From NCBI GenBank assembly GCA_020284085.1, contig JACEVL010000336.1, positions 255,501 through 319,500 of the forward strand: a stretch of 64,000 nt of DNA, written 5' to 3'. The position numbers and the translations under genes are program-made. Under the pieces are notes generated by a model. The model ran no database searches. It was given only the letters and a program-made list of their open reading frames with translations, and was not told the DNA's origin. The DNA is from Aporrectodea caliginosa. Taxonomy: Eukaryota; Annelida; Clitellata; Crassiclitellata; Lumbricidae. Position 1 is the first letter of the stretch; each line of letters begins with the position of its first letter. Shown here piece by piece: positions 50,148 to 59,927 of this stretch.

Positions 50148-50284
50148 ACCTGCAAGAACTCCGCCACTGATCGTCCTCTGTCAGTGCCAGTCCCAAGCCT
50201 GGTTGAAGGAGGAGGGCGACACTAATGATGTTTGTTAAGCGCACAGTGTCGTTAAACTGAAGCTACACCTACTCCTACCTGCAA
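50148..50284 (+). mobile_element. B-family retroposon with 8-bp target-site duplication
   Basis: ACCTGCAA at 50,148-50,155 and 50,277-50,284 flanks a full-length B (head GAACTCCGCCACTGATCG, tail CTACACCTACTCCT). Confidence 0.85.
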
Positions 50285-50433
50285 CTCTGCATGATGCTTA
50301 GTCTGTCTCTTCGTTTGTCATCATCATTACCACTGGTACAGAGCATTATTATTATTATTATTATATTTTCAAATATTTTATTATTTAGCATAAAGGTTTT
50401 CATTAAGTTCAGAAGACGTAGAAAAGCCCGGCG

Positions 50434-50573
50434 AACGTAGCAATTGTGTGTATTTCCTTTTTAACGACCAGCTGTGTGGCAACAAAGACCATTAGCGTCG
50501 TCCTCCTCCTTTTTCCAGGCTTGGGACTGGCACTATCAGAAAGCGAAAAGTGGCGGAGTTAACGTAGCAATTG
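50434..50573 (-). mobile_element. B-family retroposon with 13-bp target-site duplication
   Basis: AACGTAGCAATTG at 50,434-50,446 and 50,561-50,573. The reverse B copy ends GTGGCGGAGTT exactly against the right repeat. Confidence 0.9.
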
Positions 50574-50673
50574 AACTGGATCCACAGTTTAACGGCAGCT
50601 TATCACAACATAGGTCGTTGCCGCAGACAAATATTATTGTTTGGCATATTACAGCTCTTACTTAACGTAGCAA
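50559..50673 (-). mobile_element. A-family retroposon nested at the same site
   Basis: TTAACGTAGCAA at 50,559-50,570 and 50,662-50,673 flanks a reverse A copy (GGATCCACAGTTTAACGG ... ATATTACAGCTC). Together with the preceding B, the 10-bp target AACGTAGCAA now occurs three times, separating two successive insertions. Confidence 0.9.
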
Positions 50674-50830
50674 GTAAACGAAGTCGCTATATTTTTAGCG
50701 ACTTAAAGCAGCGTTTTGAAGGTGTTTAATACGACCACTATATTATTAACTGTTAGGCGACTTCCTGTGGACGCCATGGACTGCTAACGTCGGCCTTACT
50801 TTATAAAAGAGATGCAACGTTGATTTGGCG
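50674..50830 (-). repeat. E/C module, reverse, host of the nested insertions
   Basis: GTAAACGAAGTCGCTATATTTTTAGCG, TTTTGAAGGTGTTTAATACG and GCTAACGTCGGCCTTAC. The E 3' end AACGTAGCAAGTAAACG is interrupted by the insertions at 50,434-50,673. Confidence 0.55.
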
Positions 50831-50879
50831 ATTAGTGGTAGTAGTAGTATTTCAGTTTTACGACACTGTGTAGTAACAA

Positions 50880-51046
50880 AGACTTGTCTGCGACGGTTCG
50901 CTCTGACGACTCAGTCGAGTCGTTCATGTCAAGACTTAGGACACATCTTTTCTCTAAGGCGTATCTCAAACTCACAGTGTGTTTATCTTTGCGAAGGCGC
51001 CCTTGTAACGGCAAGCGCTGTATTACGGTGCCCTAGAAATTGACGC

Positions 51047-51094
<48 letters not shown>
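50880..51094 (+). pseudogene. LINE-2w RT C-terminus and 3' end
   Basis: Reads SVESFMSRLRTHLFSKAYLK, the terminal RT-tail motif, then the 3' UTR AAGGCGCCCTTGTAACGGC and GGTGCCCTAGAAATTGACGC, running into an (ATT)n tail (51,047-51,094). It is inserted inside a reverse B core (TTTTACGACACTGTGTAGTA at 50,855-50,875). Confidence 0.7.
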
Positions 51095-51240
51095 CAGTAT
51101 GTATTGTGCGTTTATGCATCCATGTAATTATATATGTATATGCATGTATGTATTTGCATGTGCAAGTATGTATGCATGATTGTTGTATGCATGCATGTAT
51201 GTGTGTATGTGTGCATGTATGTATGTATGTATACGTCGAA
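51047..51240. repeat. (ATT)n and (GTAT)n microsatellites
   Basis: Sixteen ATT units, then ATGTATG/CATGTATG repeats to about 51,240. Confidence 0.95.
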
Positions 51241-51309
51241 TGTTTTATACTAGGTGTGTATCCTTAGGCGTGTGACTATTGTATATCCATTCTCTTTGGA
51301 TAAGAAATC

Positions 51310-51870
51310 ATAATCCGACATTTATGCAGTGCCTCTTTAGAACCTCACACAGACCATGACCCGGTCTTATCCGCATAAATAAAGATAAAGTCGACTTGAA
51401 CGGCTCACGGGATCGCTAGATGGCGTACAATGTAATGCTGTCTTTAGACACCTTTAAAACGCGTTCGACTTTCTTTATATATTCGTCAGTTGCCTTAGCT
51501 CGATAGCTGCACATCAACCATCTCGATAGCTGCATCATCCTAACAATCATTCAAATGAAAATTGACGTCTAAATCAACAACGACTCAAATAACAACAGAT
51601 ACTATCCAACGAAGCAACCCATAAGACAACAAAAGATGTCATGTCGAATTATCATAGGTCGAAATTCCATAGGTGGAAATCTCATAAATCAGGGAAGACA
51701 ACTGAAATGTAATGCAATGGAATGTAATTCAATGGAATGTAAAGTAATCTACTGCAAATTCTCCGAAATTTCTCAGCCTCACACAAATGCCGTGTCAGCG
51801 AGAACAGCTTAAACACCCGAGTTACGTCAAATCAGCCACCGTGTCCTACAATGATGACGACCATTTTTGA
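51310..51870 (+). repeat. Long direct duplicate, copy 2 (with 27,030-27,560)
   Basis: See 27,030-27,560 for shared landmarks. This copy carries two small internal duplications (CTCGATAGCTGCA twice; AATGTAATKCAATGG twice) absent from copy 1. Confidence 0.75.
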
Positions 51871-52209
51871 AACGCCAAATACAGTCTGAGCAGAGATGGA
51901 TCTGGTCGAAATTCCTGGATTCTGAAGAGTGCTTTGGCTGCGGAATATATTAGATGATTAATAACATGAGTGGGATGACGACCGGAGGAATGAGTAGCTC
52001 ACATCCCAGAGGGTTACAGCTTGCAGCTGGCACCACTGGCTGTGTGTGTTGACAGGGAGTTGGATGTAGGTTGGATACCGCCGTTAAGAATTGGGTCAAA
52101 GGAGGGGGACAGTGGCTTAGGAAGACTGATCTTCAGGCCCAGTAGGTGTTTCCACTGGAAGTCAATCACAGAAAGGAGGCGTAGTTTCGGTGGAAAAGGA
52201 GGATGAGGA
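51870..52209 (+). other. Unassigned, GC-richer
   Basis: A purine-rich plus strand (GGAGGGGGACAGTGGC, GGTGTTTCCACTGG). No protein motif on either strand and no second copy in the window. It ends exactly at the piggyBac TTAA. Confidence 0.3.
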
Positions 52210-54196
52210 TTAACCCATTAGTGCCTACAATCCCATATATGGGATGATGCTAAAAATTGCTAATATTTCTTTAAACAAAGTGTAATGTCAAATAATTTTT
52301 AAAGTGATTTACTTATGACATATTGTTCTTCAATATAATTAATTTACACCATGCAGATTTTGAGTATTTTTGGGTGTAATTACGTCATATTTTGATAAAT
52401 ATTGCAAATTCATGTTCTCTCTAAATGGCTACGCGCAAAAATTTAGTATAATTTACTCATTTATTATTAAACAAAAATAACTTATTCATTGCTTAGAAAA
52501 ATGTATTTTAGTGATTAGGTATTAGCCATTGAGGCAGAAAATGATTTTATTATTGATAGCTGGGTGGTAGTAGCCTGATCCCATATATGGGATTGTAGGC
52601 ACGAGAGACCACTCCTACATGCAAGTTTGCAAATCATCTTAGATTTACCTTCCCAAATGCTGTTGATGTTGTCAATACAGTTACAAAGTGAATGAATGAT
52701 CCCACACTTGAAAAATGGCTTTGGTTTTCCATGCAGGCACACATAGGCCTACCTGGTTGCTGAATGCTGATGTATTGCATGAACTTGAAATGTCATAGGC
52801 CTATCACTTCAATATGGGTAACATACTCATTGGTCCGCCAGATGTTGTGGTCACTACTGATGAAGACAGTGGTCATGAGGAAGGGGCGTCATGAACAACT
52901 TGTCAAATGGGCGAATGGACTCCTAGCTGAAGCTGATGCCAGAACGTATGATGGAACTGAAAGGCGAGACATAGACAACATGGAATGCGAGCAACACCGC
53001 GATTCAGACAATGATAACGTTCCACTGAAATTCCTGAAATCATCAACTGGATGTAAGGCACAGCTGCAACTGCAAGAGCAGCAGCCTGGAAGATGGGGCA
53101 AGCGTGATCTATACCAGCATCCTCGCGTTTTCTTCAATGGTCGGTCAGTAAGCCAACGTTCCTCGGACACCTGCCAGTTTGTTTGAGTTTGTGTGCAACA
53201 GCACTACAAAGTATGCCGGGCAGAAGAGAAAGCCAACTTTTGGTGTCGAGAGCAACGAAATGCGATCATTTCCTGCGACCCTGATAATCAGTGGCTACTC
53301 AACTGTTCCATGTTGTCGCATATCTTGACAATAGGACGATTACGTCATGAATAGTCCTGTCAATTCGGTTATGGCAAGGAATAGGTTTGAGGAAATTTTA
53401 CAGTTTCCACATGTAGCTCACAACACTTTTCTTACAGCTGGTGACAAAATGGATAAAAATTCGACCTCTTCTGTGGACAATGAATGAACGATTTCTCCTC
53501 TACAATCCCTGTCAGCAGGACATGAGCAATTGAGCATCGAAGAGAGCATGATTCCGTACCAAGTACTATTGCCATCACGTTTGTAAACAATAATTCATGT
53601 TGACGGCTGTCTATATCCAGCGATACACTACAGACAGCCAATTGGACGTCCAACGGGGCACAGGGTTCCGTTTGACCGCCGAGTACCGGGGGTATCTGTC
53701 GATGTACTCTTTAATGGGTAAGAGCATTATCCACACAGCAACCCAACACAGCTGAAGTGCTTGCGGAAGAAAGGCCAAGTCGAAATGCCTGAAGTGCAAC
53801 GTCGGCCTGCAAGTGGGCTGTTTTGAAAATTTTCATACGAAGCTGAAGTGATTATTCCCGGTATGACTGATTTTGAGGATGAGCAAAATGCAATCAAACT
53901 GTTTGCTTTGTAGTAACATTTTTAAATGTTTGTTCAGAAGAGCTTTAACATGATTAGCGCAATGAAATGTTTTTGACTGGTGTAATTCGGTAAGTGTTAC
54001 ATTATGGTTTGCTCTAGCAGTTGACGCCATCGTTCGTGCCTACAATCCCATATATGGGATCAAACTTTAAAGTGCGAAAAAAAATTGGGGAAGTGAAATA
54101 TAAACAAAAATAATGGAGATATGGTCTAAAGTCATTGCAAATAACTAAAAATCAAAATATTTTACAGAACAAAAAAGTTGGGCATTAATGGGTTAA
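52210..54196 (+). mobile_element. Degraded piggyBac transposon, complete ends
   Basis: TTAA at 52,210-52,213 and 54,193-54,196. The ends TTAACCCATTAGTGCC and GGCATTAATGGGTTAA form an inverted terminal repeat. GTGCCTACAATCCCATATATG occurs at 52,221, inverted at 52,579-52,606 and direct again at 54,036, each carrying the palindrome ATCCCATATATGGGAT. The inner two face each other across the coding region. It is about 1.99 kb, short for an autonomous piggyBac, consistent with internal deletions. Confidence 0.92.
52764..53850 (+). pseudogene. piggyBac transposase, frameshifted and internally deleted
   Basis: A cut-and-paste DDE transposase of the DDE_Tnp_1_7 type. Recognisable pieces in order: an acidic N-terminal region (52,764-53,186, including DIDNMECEQHRDSDNDN and RWGKRDL); NSVMARNRFEEILQFPHVAH and GDKMDK (53,355-53,455); IRPLLWTMNERFLLYNP in another frame; LSIEESMIPYQ (about 53,531-53,563), the conserved block before the catalytic core; and near the end KSKCLKCNVGLQVGCFENFH then TKLK and a stop (to about 53,850), the cysteine-rich C terminus that binds the element ends. 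Most of the catalytic DDD region between these is missing. Several frameshifts and stops show it is inactive. Confidence 0.88.
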
Positions 54197-54345
54197 ACAG
54201 AAGAGGAGGAGGAGCGGATCAAAAGAAGGAGGAAAGCAATGAGACGAGAGAGGCGGAAGAAACAGAAGGAGGAGACAAGAAAGAACTGGATGAATAGGAA
54301 GAGTCGTGAGAAAGGAGAAAGTCAGTATAAAAGGAAGAGCCAGTT
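54197..54345 (+). repeat. Polypurine tract
   Basis: GAAGAGGAGGAGGAGCGGATC-type purine-rich sequence. It may be the end of a PY-family copy in reverse, but the diagnostic TTATTTATAAA part is absent. Confidence 0.7.
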
Positions 54346-54505
54346 GGTTAGAGCATTCACTTTGTAACGTGGAGAGTACGGGTTCGAGCATCCACCCCTA
54401 AGACTGCAACTGTGTAGGGACCTTGAGCAAGTCCTTCATTCACGATTGCTCAGCGCCATCGATTGATGCCTGTCTATTACACGGTGGCGCTAAATATATG
54501 CATAA
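54340..54505 (+). mobile_element. SINE-1 copy, well preserved
   Basis: CAGTTGGTTAGAGCATTCAC (A box), TTTGTAACGTGGAG (anticodon-loop region), GTACGGGTTCGAGCATCC (B box), CTTGAGCAAGTCCTTCATTC and GGTGGCGCTAAATATATGC. Confidence 0.8.
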
Positions 54506-54637
54506 ATACACAAATCTATTATAATCGTTCATCGAATACCAAGCCTAAGATGTGGCTAAGCAATAGATAATAACATGTTCGACTTGGACACCTTTAACAC
54601 TCATTCTTTCGAAGCTATAAAATGAGCCACTGCGTTT
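54505..54637 (+). repeat. E-type module, target of an A insertion
   Basis: GATGTGGCTAAGCAATAGATAA, CTTGGACACCTTTAACAC, GCTATAAAATGAG, CTGCGTTTCATCG. The A element inserted just after this 3' end. Confidence 0.55.
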
Positions 54638-54742
54638 CATCGTCCTTGAGCTGCAATATGTCAAAAACCAATCTTTGTCGGCGGCAACGGCCTATGTTGT
54701 CATAAGCCGCCGTTAAACTGTGGATCCCATCCCATCGTCCTT
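54638..54742 (+). mobile_element. A-family retroposon with 10-bp target-site duplication
   Basis: CATCGTCCTT at 54,638-54,647 and 54,733-54,742. The element runs from GAGCTGCAATATGTC to GGATCCCATCC. Confidence 0.88.
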
Positions 54743-54744
54743 CG

Positions 54745-55860
54745 ATAAATACGGTTATGTTATAGAGAACGGTCCTTGGCGGCAACAAAATTGATAAATT
54801 ATAAACAAAGGAAAATTGCTCTATATCGATTGCTGCCATTCCGAAGTCATTTTACGACACAGTGTCGTTAAACAACAACCAACCTATTAACCGGATGCTT
54901 ATAAGTGTTCGCAGATTTTCTATTCACTCGTGTAGTACGAAGCCAGTCCGAAGCCCTGACAACGGAGGAGGGCGACGTCAATCGTCCTCATTAAAAATCA
55001 ACAAAATGATTTTAACGACACTGTTTCAAGCACAGATGATAAGCGTCGTCCTCCTAAGCCACTGCTTTTAATCGATATATATTAGTTGAATTAGCTGTAA
55101 AATACCGAAATAGTGAATAATAAGAACTGCTCAAAATGACGTTGTCATCAGTTGTCGTTGAACTCTGGATCCAATCCAATCGAAATGACCAATTTGGTGA
55201 ATTTGAGTCGTAGAGTAAGGTCGAAGTTCAAGGACCATGATGACCCCAATAGAAAACTGCCTTCCTTCTTTTGGTGTCAGTCCGAAACCTGGATAAACGG
55301 ACTCTAATCATCCTGCTTATGACACATATCTTCGCTTATTAGAACAGACTGAAATTCCTCAGCCTCGTTAACCTAAACTATGAAAAGGCACATATAATAG
55401 TAACAAAGGAAATGACATTTGAGACGTCGACTTAATTTGCCTTGACAGGAACAAAATGTCGCTAAACAATCGATAGAACAGTTCTCATCTTAGACACCTT
55501 TAACACGTATAACATACGAGGCTATAAAGTCAACCGTTACATTGCGATATTACTGTTTCATGGTCTCATGGATAAGGTCGACGTCAACGGTCCATGGCGG
55601 CCACAGAAAATGTCTCTACACAACGGAAAGAACTGCCTGCAATAGGGTGGTGCCAGTCCGAAGGCTGGAATAAGGAGGAGGGCGACGCTAATTATGTTCG
55701 ATGTGACACAGCGTCGTTAACCCGAAACCACCGCCTTATATGACGGATTTAAATCTGTGCAATAGTTTCTATAATTATTGTGTGATGTGCTCATCAGAAT
55801 GAATCAGGTTCAAATCCCGAGAAGGAAGAAGAAAAACAATAAGAACAGTTCCTTATGCCT
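54745..55860 (+). repeat. Series of E and EB modules
   Basis: E cores near 54,760, 55,440 and 55,568. B' cores near 54,940, 55,275 and 55,645. E 3' halves with TATAAA-like blocks near 55,520. 55,570-55,860 matches 28,825-29,105. Confidence 0.55.
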
Positions 55861-55974
55861 AACCTGAGAGTCAGCCATGGGTTAAGTGTTAACGCTTTCA
55901 AATTTCTTAACCTCGGCATATGAGGGCGGTTGAACAGTCTTCTCCCTCGCGGTCTGTTCTTCCCATTGACATCG

Positions 55975-56122
55975 TACGGTCAGGGTGCTCATTATAGCCA
56001 AGATGGCTAGGAGGTGATAAGAGCCTAAAATCTCGTACTAAATTTCTACCCTGGCTGGGATTTGAACCTACTACCTTCCGGTTTTTTGTCCAACACGCTA
56101 ACCACTAGACCATCACGTGCTG
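55975..56122 (-). mobile_element. SINE-3, reverse orientation
   Basis: On the minus strand GTGATGGTCTAGTGGTTAGC (A box), GTAGGTTCAAATCCCAGCC (B box), AGAAATTTAGTACGAGATTT, TTGGCTATAATGAGCACCC: the same body as 58,716-58,862. Confidence 0.75.
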
Positions 56123-56196
56123 AAGTCAATGATGTCGGCTCAATTAAATCTTTGAACACAATGTCTATATCCGGACATTTAATATAGCGCATGTTT

Positions 56197-56345
56197 GGGG
56201 CGCGGTGGTGTAGGGGTATGTTCGGTACCTTGCAGCCGGAGGGTTGCGGGTTCGAATCCACTTCAAGCCGCCGCGTAGGGACCCTGGGCAAGTCCTTCAC
56301 TCGCAATTGCTCATTCGCTTCGGCGTGAAACTCCGATTCAACAAG
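56197..56345 (+). mobile_element. SINE-2, 5' part
   Basis: GGGGCGCGGTGGTGTAGGGG, CCTTGCAGCCGGAGGG, GCGGGTTCGAATCCAC, CGCGTAGGGACCCTGGGC, GGCGTGAAACTCCGATTCA. Very close to the copy at 42,767-43,003, but the GCGCTATAA 3' end is missing. Confidence 0.85.
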
Positions 56346-56820
56346 TGCTCACACATACATGCAAACATTTCTAAGAACGTCACTAAAGCGCTCACAATGT
56401 TTCTAGTGTTAATCGTTGACCATAATTAAGCGGTAGTTCTTATCCTTCTGGAATTTATTTTATATCCTGGACAATAATGTACTATGCTGGTAGTGGTAGA
56501 TATACCATAACTGGGATCAATAAATGATGATGATGACGACGACGACGACGACGACGATGATGATGATGTGTCAAGTTTCTAAACATAACCCCTTCCTTTG
56601 CCGGATTTACCATTAATCTATTTATTTCAATAAACATTTTTATAAAAATTTTAAGACAACGAATTTTAACATGCAGTTCTTATTCCACTTTTGAATTTTC
56701 AAGAAGTTATCGATCAATAAAATAAAGCATTATTAAAGAAATATATTCAAGTAGTGAATTTGACAATTCTTTATCATTTATTCTGCTACGCGTTGATAAA
56801 ACAAAACCGAGATTTACTAC
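56345..56820. other. AT-rich DNA with (GAC)n/(GAT)n
   Basis: GATGATGATGACGACGACGACG at about 56,525-56,570. TCTAGTGTTAATCG and TATAATTT-like sequence otherwise unassigned. No gene. Confidence 0.5.
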
Positions 56821-56825
56821 ATTGT

Positions 56826-56902
56826 GTCCACAGTTTAACGGCAGCTTATGACAACATAGGCCGTTGCCGCCGACAAAGATTAGTTTTGGCATATTACAGC
56901 TC
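56826..56902 (-). mobile_element. A-family retroposon
   Basis: GTGTCCACAGTTTAACGGCAG to TTGGCATATTACAGCTCT. Like 3523-3600 it ends TGTGGACAC in sense and not GGATCC. That marks a subtype. Confidence 0.75.
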
Positions 56903-57408
56903 TTTCACTTAGAAAATGACCAATTCCAACATTCACTTGATATCGAGCACCGCAAATTTTTCTCTTGTAATCGCTTTATTTATATCCTCGATTAAGAGCG
57001 TTTTAGAGGTGTATAATAATAAATAATAATAATAAAATTATCTTTTCTTTAATTAAGCGCCTGACAAACGCACTGCGTTGTACATTTACATGTTATGCAA
57101 TTGAAACAATTCACAAGAACACAAATGACAGAAGACATAAAAATCTTAACTACTAACAGAACAGACAGCGTGCAATACACGGCGCGAATAGCAGCCTACA
57201 AAGCAAGGTAAGGTAATAATAACTCAAAGCTGTCCTTAGAGGCGCAGACAATCCAAAAGGAGCCAGTAATCTAATCCAATCTGAATAAATACTGTAGCGC
57301 CGTTATGACAATGAACAAGGCATCAATCATTGAAAGGTAAAGTATTGTAACTAAAGCTAATGTCAGTTACTTACCAGTTAAGTAAAGGTCTGGATCTGGC
57401 AGTTCCAG
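56903..57408. repeat. E fragment and retroelement tail
   Basis: 56,990-57,020 is a reverse E 3' half (GAGCGTTTTAGAGGTGT). 57,020-57,120 (AATAATAATAA, TTAAGCGCCTGACAAACGC, TTTACATGTTATGCAATTG) is the inverted partner of 36,150-36,225. The rest is unassigned. Confidence 0.45.
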
Positions 57409-57720
57409 TTAGGGAATGCCCCTGGCTACTTGTGGGAGTTCTGTTGCCCCCACCTCAGATTTGGCTGGCCGGGGAAATCTTCGTTCTGCATCTCGAGGTG
57501 AACTCGTTGTTCCCTTTATGAGTACTTCAAAGACGCAAAGTCATGCCTTTTCAGATACTGTGTCGACCACATGGAATAACTCTCTTTCAGATCTGCGTGT
57601 TCTTTTAACTAGGAATTCTGCATACATCGTAAAGAAGCACTTGAAAACTGTTCTATTGCTGGAGTTGTGCTGGATCGTCTCCCATTAGGTATCACGAACG
57701 GCGCTATAATATAAGTGTAT
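57409..57720 (+). pseudogene. Non-LTR RT C-terminus with (GAAT)n tail
   Basis: An open frame reads GRGNLRSASRGELVVPFMST, then TWNNSLSDLRVLLTRNS and AYIVKKHLKTVLL, aligning with the RT tail of the 7323 copy. The stop follows. ACGGCGCTATAATATAAGTG then precedes the simple tail. 5'-truncated. Confidence 0.75.
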
Positions 57721-57723
57721 CTA

Positions 57724-57835
57724 TGAATGAATGAGTGAATGAATGAATGAATGAATGAATGAATGAATGAATAGATGAATGAATAGATGAATGAATAGAT
57801 GAATGAATGAATGAATGAATGAATGAATGAACAGA
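57724..57835 (+). repeat. (GAAT)n microsatellite
   Basis: About 26 GAAT units with GATA-type interruptions, grown from the LINE tail. Minus-strand HSFI-repeat ORFs are artefacts. Confidence 0.95.
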
Positions 57836-58079
57836 ATGAATGATTGCATGGTCTCTTCAAATGGAACCACAGTAAATAAATCGTTATCAGCCCGGTCGAA
57901 ATCAAGAGACACAGCAGTTAAATAAATTATCATTTCATCAAGAAAGACTTTAATTATTCCGCAACAGAGGCAGACAATGCATTACTCGTCAGAGAGACAG
58001 ACCTTCAATACCTTTGAAACTCCGTCAATATTCGTATTCTGGTAGAAAGAATAAGGGCTAAGATAATAATAGCTACTAA

Positions 58080-58660
58080 GCAGAATCGGGCCTTCTCAGT
58101 GGTTGGCCCCTCCCTCTGGTTGTTTACCTACTAAACGCTTGTCGCATGTCTCAGTAAGTTTGACTCAGTCTGATAACCTTAACTGCCTATTGATTCTGTT
58201 TTTATTAAGTTCTTTCCCCTACTTATGTTTATTGAACTCTGTAGAGATCTCTAGATTACGATTACGATACATGCCACATACACTACTTTGGAAGCCGTAA
58301 GATGTCGCTAAATAACAGAAAATGCGATTGCATCGTTAGACACCTTTAAAATGCTTGCTCTCACAGCAATATAAATTCAGAAACCGCGTTTCGTCACCGA
58401 ATTGCTCGGGTGAATGTTACTGTAGGGTGAACTAAAATTGCAAGGTTCTGTTACCCAAACATAACAGTTAAACAATGTTTGCAAGTAACCGTTATTTCCA
58501 AATAACTAAAGCGCCATTGGGAAGCTAAAGCGCAGGGCACCAGCTTATTCACGAGCGCTGCGTCGTCTCTGAGGGGTTCAAAGAAATCTCTTGCCTCATA
58601 TCTCGGCGACTGTGACGAAGACTAGTCATCTTAACCTGACAATCGATTCTGTGTTGACTG
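58080..58660 (+). repeat. LINE scrap and F-family copy (forward)
   Basis: 58,083-58,125 encodes NRAFSVVGPSLW, a LINE tail scrap. 58,140-58,640 is F in forward orientation (ATGTCTCAGTAAGTTTGACTC, GATTACGATTACGATACATG, GAAGCCGTAAGATGTCGC, GTTAGACACCTTTAAAATGC, ATATAAATTCAGAAACCGCG). Confidence 0.6.
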
Positions 58661-58715
58661 AAAATGCGCTACATTAAATATCCTGATATAATACATTGAA
58701 GATTTCATTATGCAG

Positions 58716-58862
58716 CCATCAGCGCGTTATTGTCTAGTGGTTAGCGTGCAGGACTGTCAATCGAGAGGTAGGGGTTCAAATCCAAGGCGGGGCAGAAATT
58801 TGGTACGAGAATTGGGCTGCTTGTGAACTCCGCTATATAATGAGTACTCTGGCCGTATGCTG
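58716..58862 (+). mobile_element. SINE-3, best copy
   Basis: TTATTGTCTAGTGGTTAGCG (A box), GACTGTCAATC (Asp-GTC-like anticodon loop), GGGGTTCAAATCCAAG (B box), GCAGAAATTTGGTACGAGA, TATAATGAGTACTCTGGCCG. Confidence 0.8.
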
Positions 58863-59190
58863 TTGGTGGTATGATCAGACGGCGAGTTAGAGGACTGGCC
58901 ACCCGCCTTAAGATGCTGAGATTAGTGAAAAAAGAAATTGTTTTTTGTCAAAAATGTTTCTTCTTTTGGTATTGTTTTCGGTGGACCAGGGATGCGGCGA
59001 TTCAGATTAGCCGGTTTAAGGGGAAATCGGGTAGAAACCGATTTGAAGATCAAGATTCGGTCAAACCCTAGTGAGAACGTAATAAACGTTTCTCCTTTCA
59101 ACGTCAACGGACTGTGATGGCATACGACGTCTTTTACCTCTTGAAATTAATTTATTACTTAAATTACTTAAAACTTGTTAATCTCATCGC
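58862..59190. other. Unassigned
   Basis: AAATCGGGTAGAAACCGATTT (about 59,025) is a short inverted repeat. Nothing else recognisable. A 66-codon ORF here lacks motifs. Confidence 0.3.
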
Positions 59191-59199
59191 CAGATCCCC

Positions 59200-59800
59200 T
59201 CCATTTATTTTCATGACCCAATGTGGGTGTCAACAGTCTCATAGAGACCACACAATGGTCCTATAAACTGTTTCAGTCTGCATATGTTAATGCTTACTTA
59301 CTAATCACTTGTCTAATGTCTCAGTAAGATTGACTGAGCCAGATCACCTTAACTGCCTAATGGACTCTGTTTTGACTGAGCGCCTGAGACTAAGTTCGTT
59401 CCCTCTACTTAACTTCTCGAGCGCTGTATAAATCTTGAGATAACGATTACGATGCATGCATGCATACATTACTCTGGTTAGGCAAGTTCAACGTAAACGG
59501 TTCTGAAAACCGTAAGATTTCGTTAATACAGTGGATAATGCGAGTGTGTCTTTAAACACCCTTGAAACGTAGCCTACTCTCCCGACGATTTAAGTTCAGA
59601 AACTACGTTTGGGCATCAAATTGACTGACGAGGTAAACTCGACTTGTAAGGCTCTGTTAGTTGAGAACTGTTTGCTACTTGTCGTAAGCTCGAAATTACT
59701 AAAGTTAAGCGAAGGGCACCTACTTATTCACGAGCGCTGCGTATCTTCAGAGGATATCTCTTGTCTCTGATCTCGGCGACTATGACGAAAGCATAGGCCT
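59200..59800 (+). repeat. F-family element (forward), inverted relative of 2315-2870
   Basis: AATGTGGGTGTCAACAGTCTC, ATGTCTCAGTAAGATTGACTG, TTTTGACTGAGCGCCTGAG, GAGCGCTGTATAAATC, GATTACGATGCATGC, AACGGTTCTGAAAACCGTAAG, ACACCCTTGAAACG. The ACGGTT/AACCGT in its core forms a tight hairpin. Confidence 0.7.
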
Positions 59801-59927
59801 ACATATACTGCAACGGAATCTATGACTGGGATCAGTTTATTTATTACCGATTTTGAGCTTGTTCCTGTCCTGCTGCTTTTCAGCAAATCCCGACCGCGGC
59901 AGAGTTAAACAGACGGGCACTGCGCAA

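Noticed and set aside
56197..56271. A genuine tRNA gene at the SINE-2 head
   Set aside because: A and B boxes are good, but the 5' and 3' ends do not pair as an acceptor stem and the same body and tail occur in other SINE copies.
57609..57933. HSFI-repeat ORFs on the minus strand
   Set aside because: (GAAT)n microsatellite translated in two frames.
58720..58795. A genuine tRNA-Asp gene
   Set aside because: It has an Asp-like anticodon loop but lacks a paired acceptor stem, and the SINE-3 body follows directly.
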